This document shows positions 6,499 through 7,181 of a stretch of 7,181 nt of DNA, piece after piece. The position numbers and the translations under genes are program-made. Origin of the DNA: Hyphomonas sp. Its GTDB lineage: Bacteria > Pseudomonadota > Alphaproteobacteria > Caulobacterales > Hyphomonadaceae. The number at the start of each line of letters is the position of its first letter. Positions within the stretch are counted from its first letter, which is position 1. The stretch covers positions 1-7,181 of the forward strand of contig JANSXJ010000185.1 in NCBI GenBank assembly GCA_024743015.1. The letters are read 5' to 3'. A model generated the notes under the pieces. It saw only the letters and a list, made by a program, of their open reading frames with translations. It was not told the origin of the DNA and did no database searches.

Positions 6499-7181
6499 GC
6501 ATGTAGCCATCGGTACGCCGAGAAGCGCCCTCGTCACCGGGTTTGTCGCGCTCGACGTATTGCATGTTGATGGGGCCGCTCGGGGCTCTCGTTACCGCGC
6601 GGGGGGAACTGCAGGCAATGTTGCAGCCATTCTAGGGGCGCTTGGGTGGGGAACGACGATCGCAGGCCCAAGGCGTGGGTCGTTAGTTTCCAACTTGGCG
6701 GTTGGTGACTTCGAACGCTGTGGGGCGGTTTATCATGAGTTGTACGATCAAGATTTCCCCGTCGTCGTCGAACATTTGCAACGCGGTGAATCGCACCGTT
6801 TCTCATTCAGTTGTCCGACCTGTGGGCATGGGTTCCCTACTTTCCGGCGAAGCACATCCCCCCTCCCGGAGCTTGCCTCCTTATTGCAAGGCCGGGACGT
6901 CTTCTTCGTAGATCGCTTATTTCCAGGAGTGGTTGAAGCAGCTTTCGCTGCGCGAGAACGTGGAACCGTGGTCGTTTATGAGCCCTCGGATCCTGCGGAT
7001 CAGCCTTGGTCGGCCGAGATGCTAGCCACCGCAGATATAGTTAAGTATTCGTCAGACAGGGAGAAGAAAATGCCCTGGTTAACCGATGGGTCCGATTCAT
7101 TGGTCGTGAGGACAGAAGGGGCTAAAGGCGCGGCATGGCGCTGGCGCGACATCTCAGTCGAAGACTGGCGCACGCTTCCCG
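6488..7181 (+). CDS. PfkB/ribokinase-family kinase with a CPxCGH element, 3' truncated by window
   Basis: The frame is open from ATG 6488 to the window end: 231 codons, no stop. The family phosphorylates sugars or nucleosides with ATP. The N-terminus has the strand LVTGFVALDVLHVDG. This is followed by the first PfkB signature, GGTAGNVAAILGALGWG (39-55), whose glycines and N44 form the sugar-binding part. Near the visible end, VVRTEGAKGAAWR (206-218) matches the strand and loop before the ATP site (usually TxGxxG). The catalytic GAGD motif should lie about 30 residues further on, beyond the window, so activity cannot be confirmed. Residues 109-114 (CPTCGH) resemble half of a zinc ribbon and lie in what should be the lid or nearby region; this is unusual for the family. 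It overlaps the upstream gene by 11 bp and is the last visible operon member. The kinase could charge a sugar or nucleoside for the PRTase or SIS-HAD enzymes; this role is inferred. Confidence 0.87.
   Translation, partial: MTLEHVAIGTPRSALVTGFVALDVLHVDGAARGSRYRAGGTAGNVAAILGALGWGTTIAGPRRGSLVSNLAVGDFERCGAVYHELYDQDFPVVVEHLQRGESHRFSFSCPTCGHGFPTFRRSTSPLPELASLLQGRDVFFVDRLFPGVVEAAFAARERGTVVVYEPSDPADQPWSAEMLATADIVKYSSDREKKMPWLTDGSDSLVVRTEGAKGAAWRWRDISVEDWRTLP

Noticed and set aside
6702..6911. Plus-strand ORF of 69 codons
   Set aside because: It overlaps the PfkB-family gene in another frame. The PfkB frame carries clear family motifs and is open throughout.
404..7181. A known cyclic-oligonucleotide (CBASS or type III CRISPR) system
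   Set aside because: No nucleotidyltransferase, GGDEF/Palm polymerase, repeat array or HEPN/nuclease effector motif is visible. The CARF likeness of gene 4 alone is not enough.

Overview
The window looks like an accessory region of a GC-rich bacterium, probably a proteobacterium, although nothing in it fixes the species. It opens with the 3' end of an IS256-family insertion sequence (1-266). That part contains the last 69 residues of a mutator-type transposase and a 26-bp right terminal repeat. The IS left end lies outside the window.

After a 137-bp spacer (267-403) with two inverted repeats and no confident promoter, five plus-strand genes run without a break to the window end. They overlap by 8 bp, are separated by 5 bp, overlap by 1 bp and overlap by 11 bp, so they almost certainly form one translationally coupled operon. 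The order is: (1) a SIS (phosphosugar-binding) and HAD phosphatase fusion, 404-2323; (2) a phosphoribosyltransferase-fold protein, 2316-3455; (3) an AAA/ORC-CDC6-like P-loop ATPase, 3461-5386; (4) an unrecognised protein with Rossmann-like motifs that recall CARF ligand sensors, 5386-6498; (5) a PfkB/ribokinase-family sugar or nucleoside kinase with a Cys-Pro-x-Cys-Gly-His element, from 6488 and cut by the window end.

Four of the products have folds that handle phosphorylated sugars, PRPP, nucleosides or nucleotides, and one is a P-loop switch ATPase. There is no transporter, no classical transcription regulator and no recognisable pathway enzyme. The gene set together with the adjacent IS suggests a mobile nucleotide- or sugar-phosphate-centred conflict (anti-phage type) or stress system. 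In the proposed model the kinase, PRTase and SIS-HAD protein make or remove a nucleotide-like compound, gene 4 senses it, and the ATPase gates the response. The folds of genes 1, 2, 3 and 5 rest on visible motifs. The defence role, and the sensor role of gene 4, are inference.
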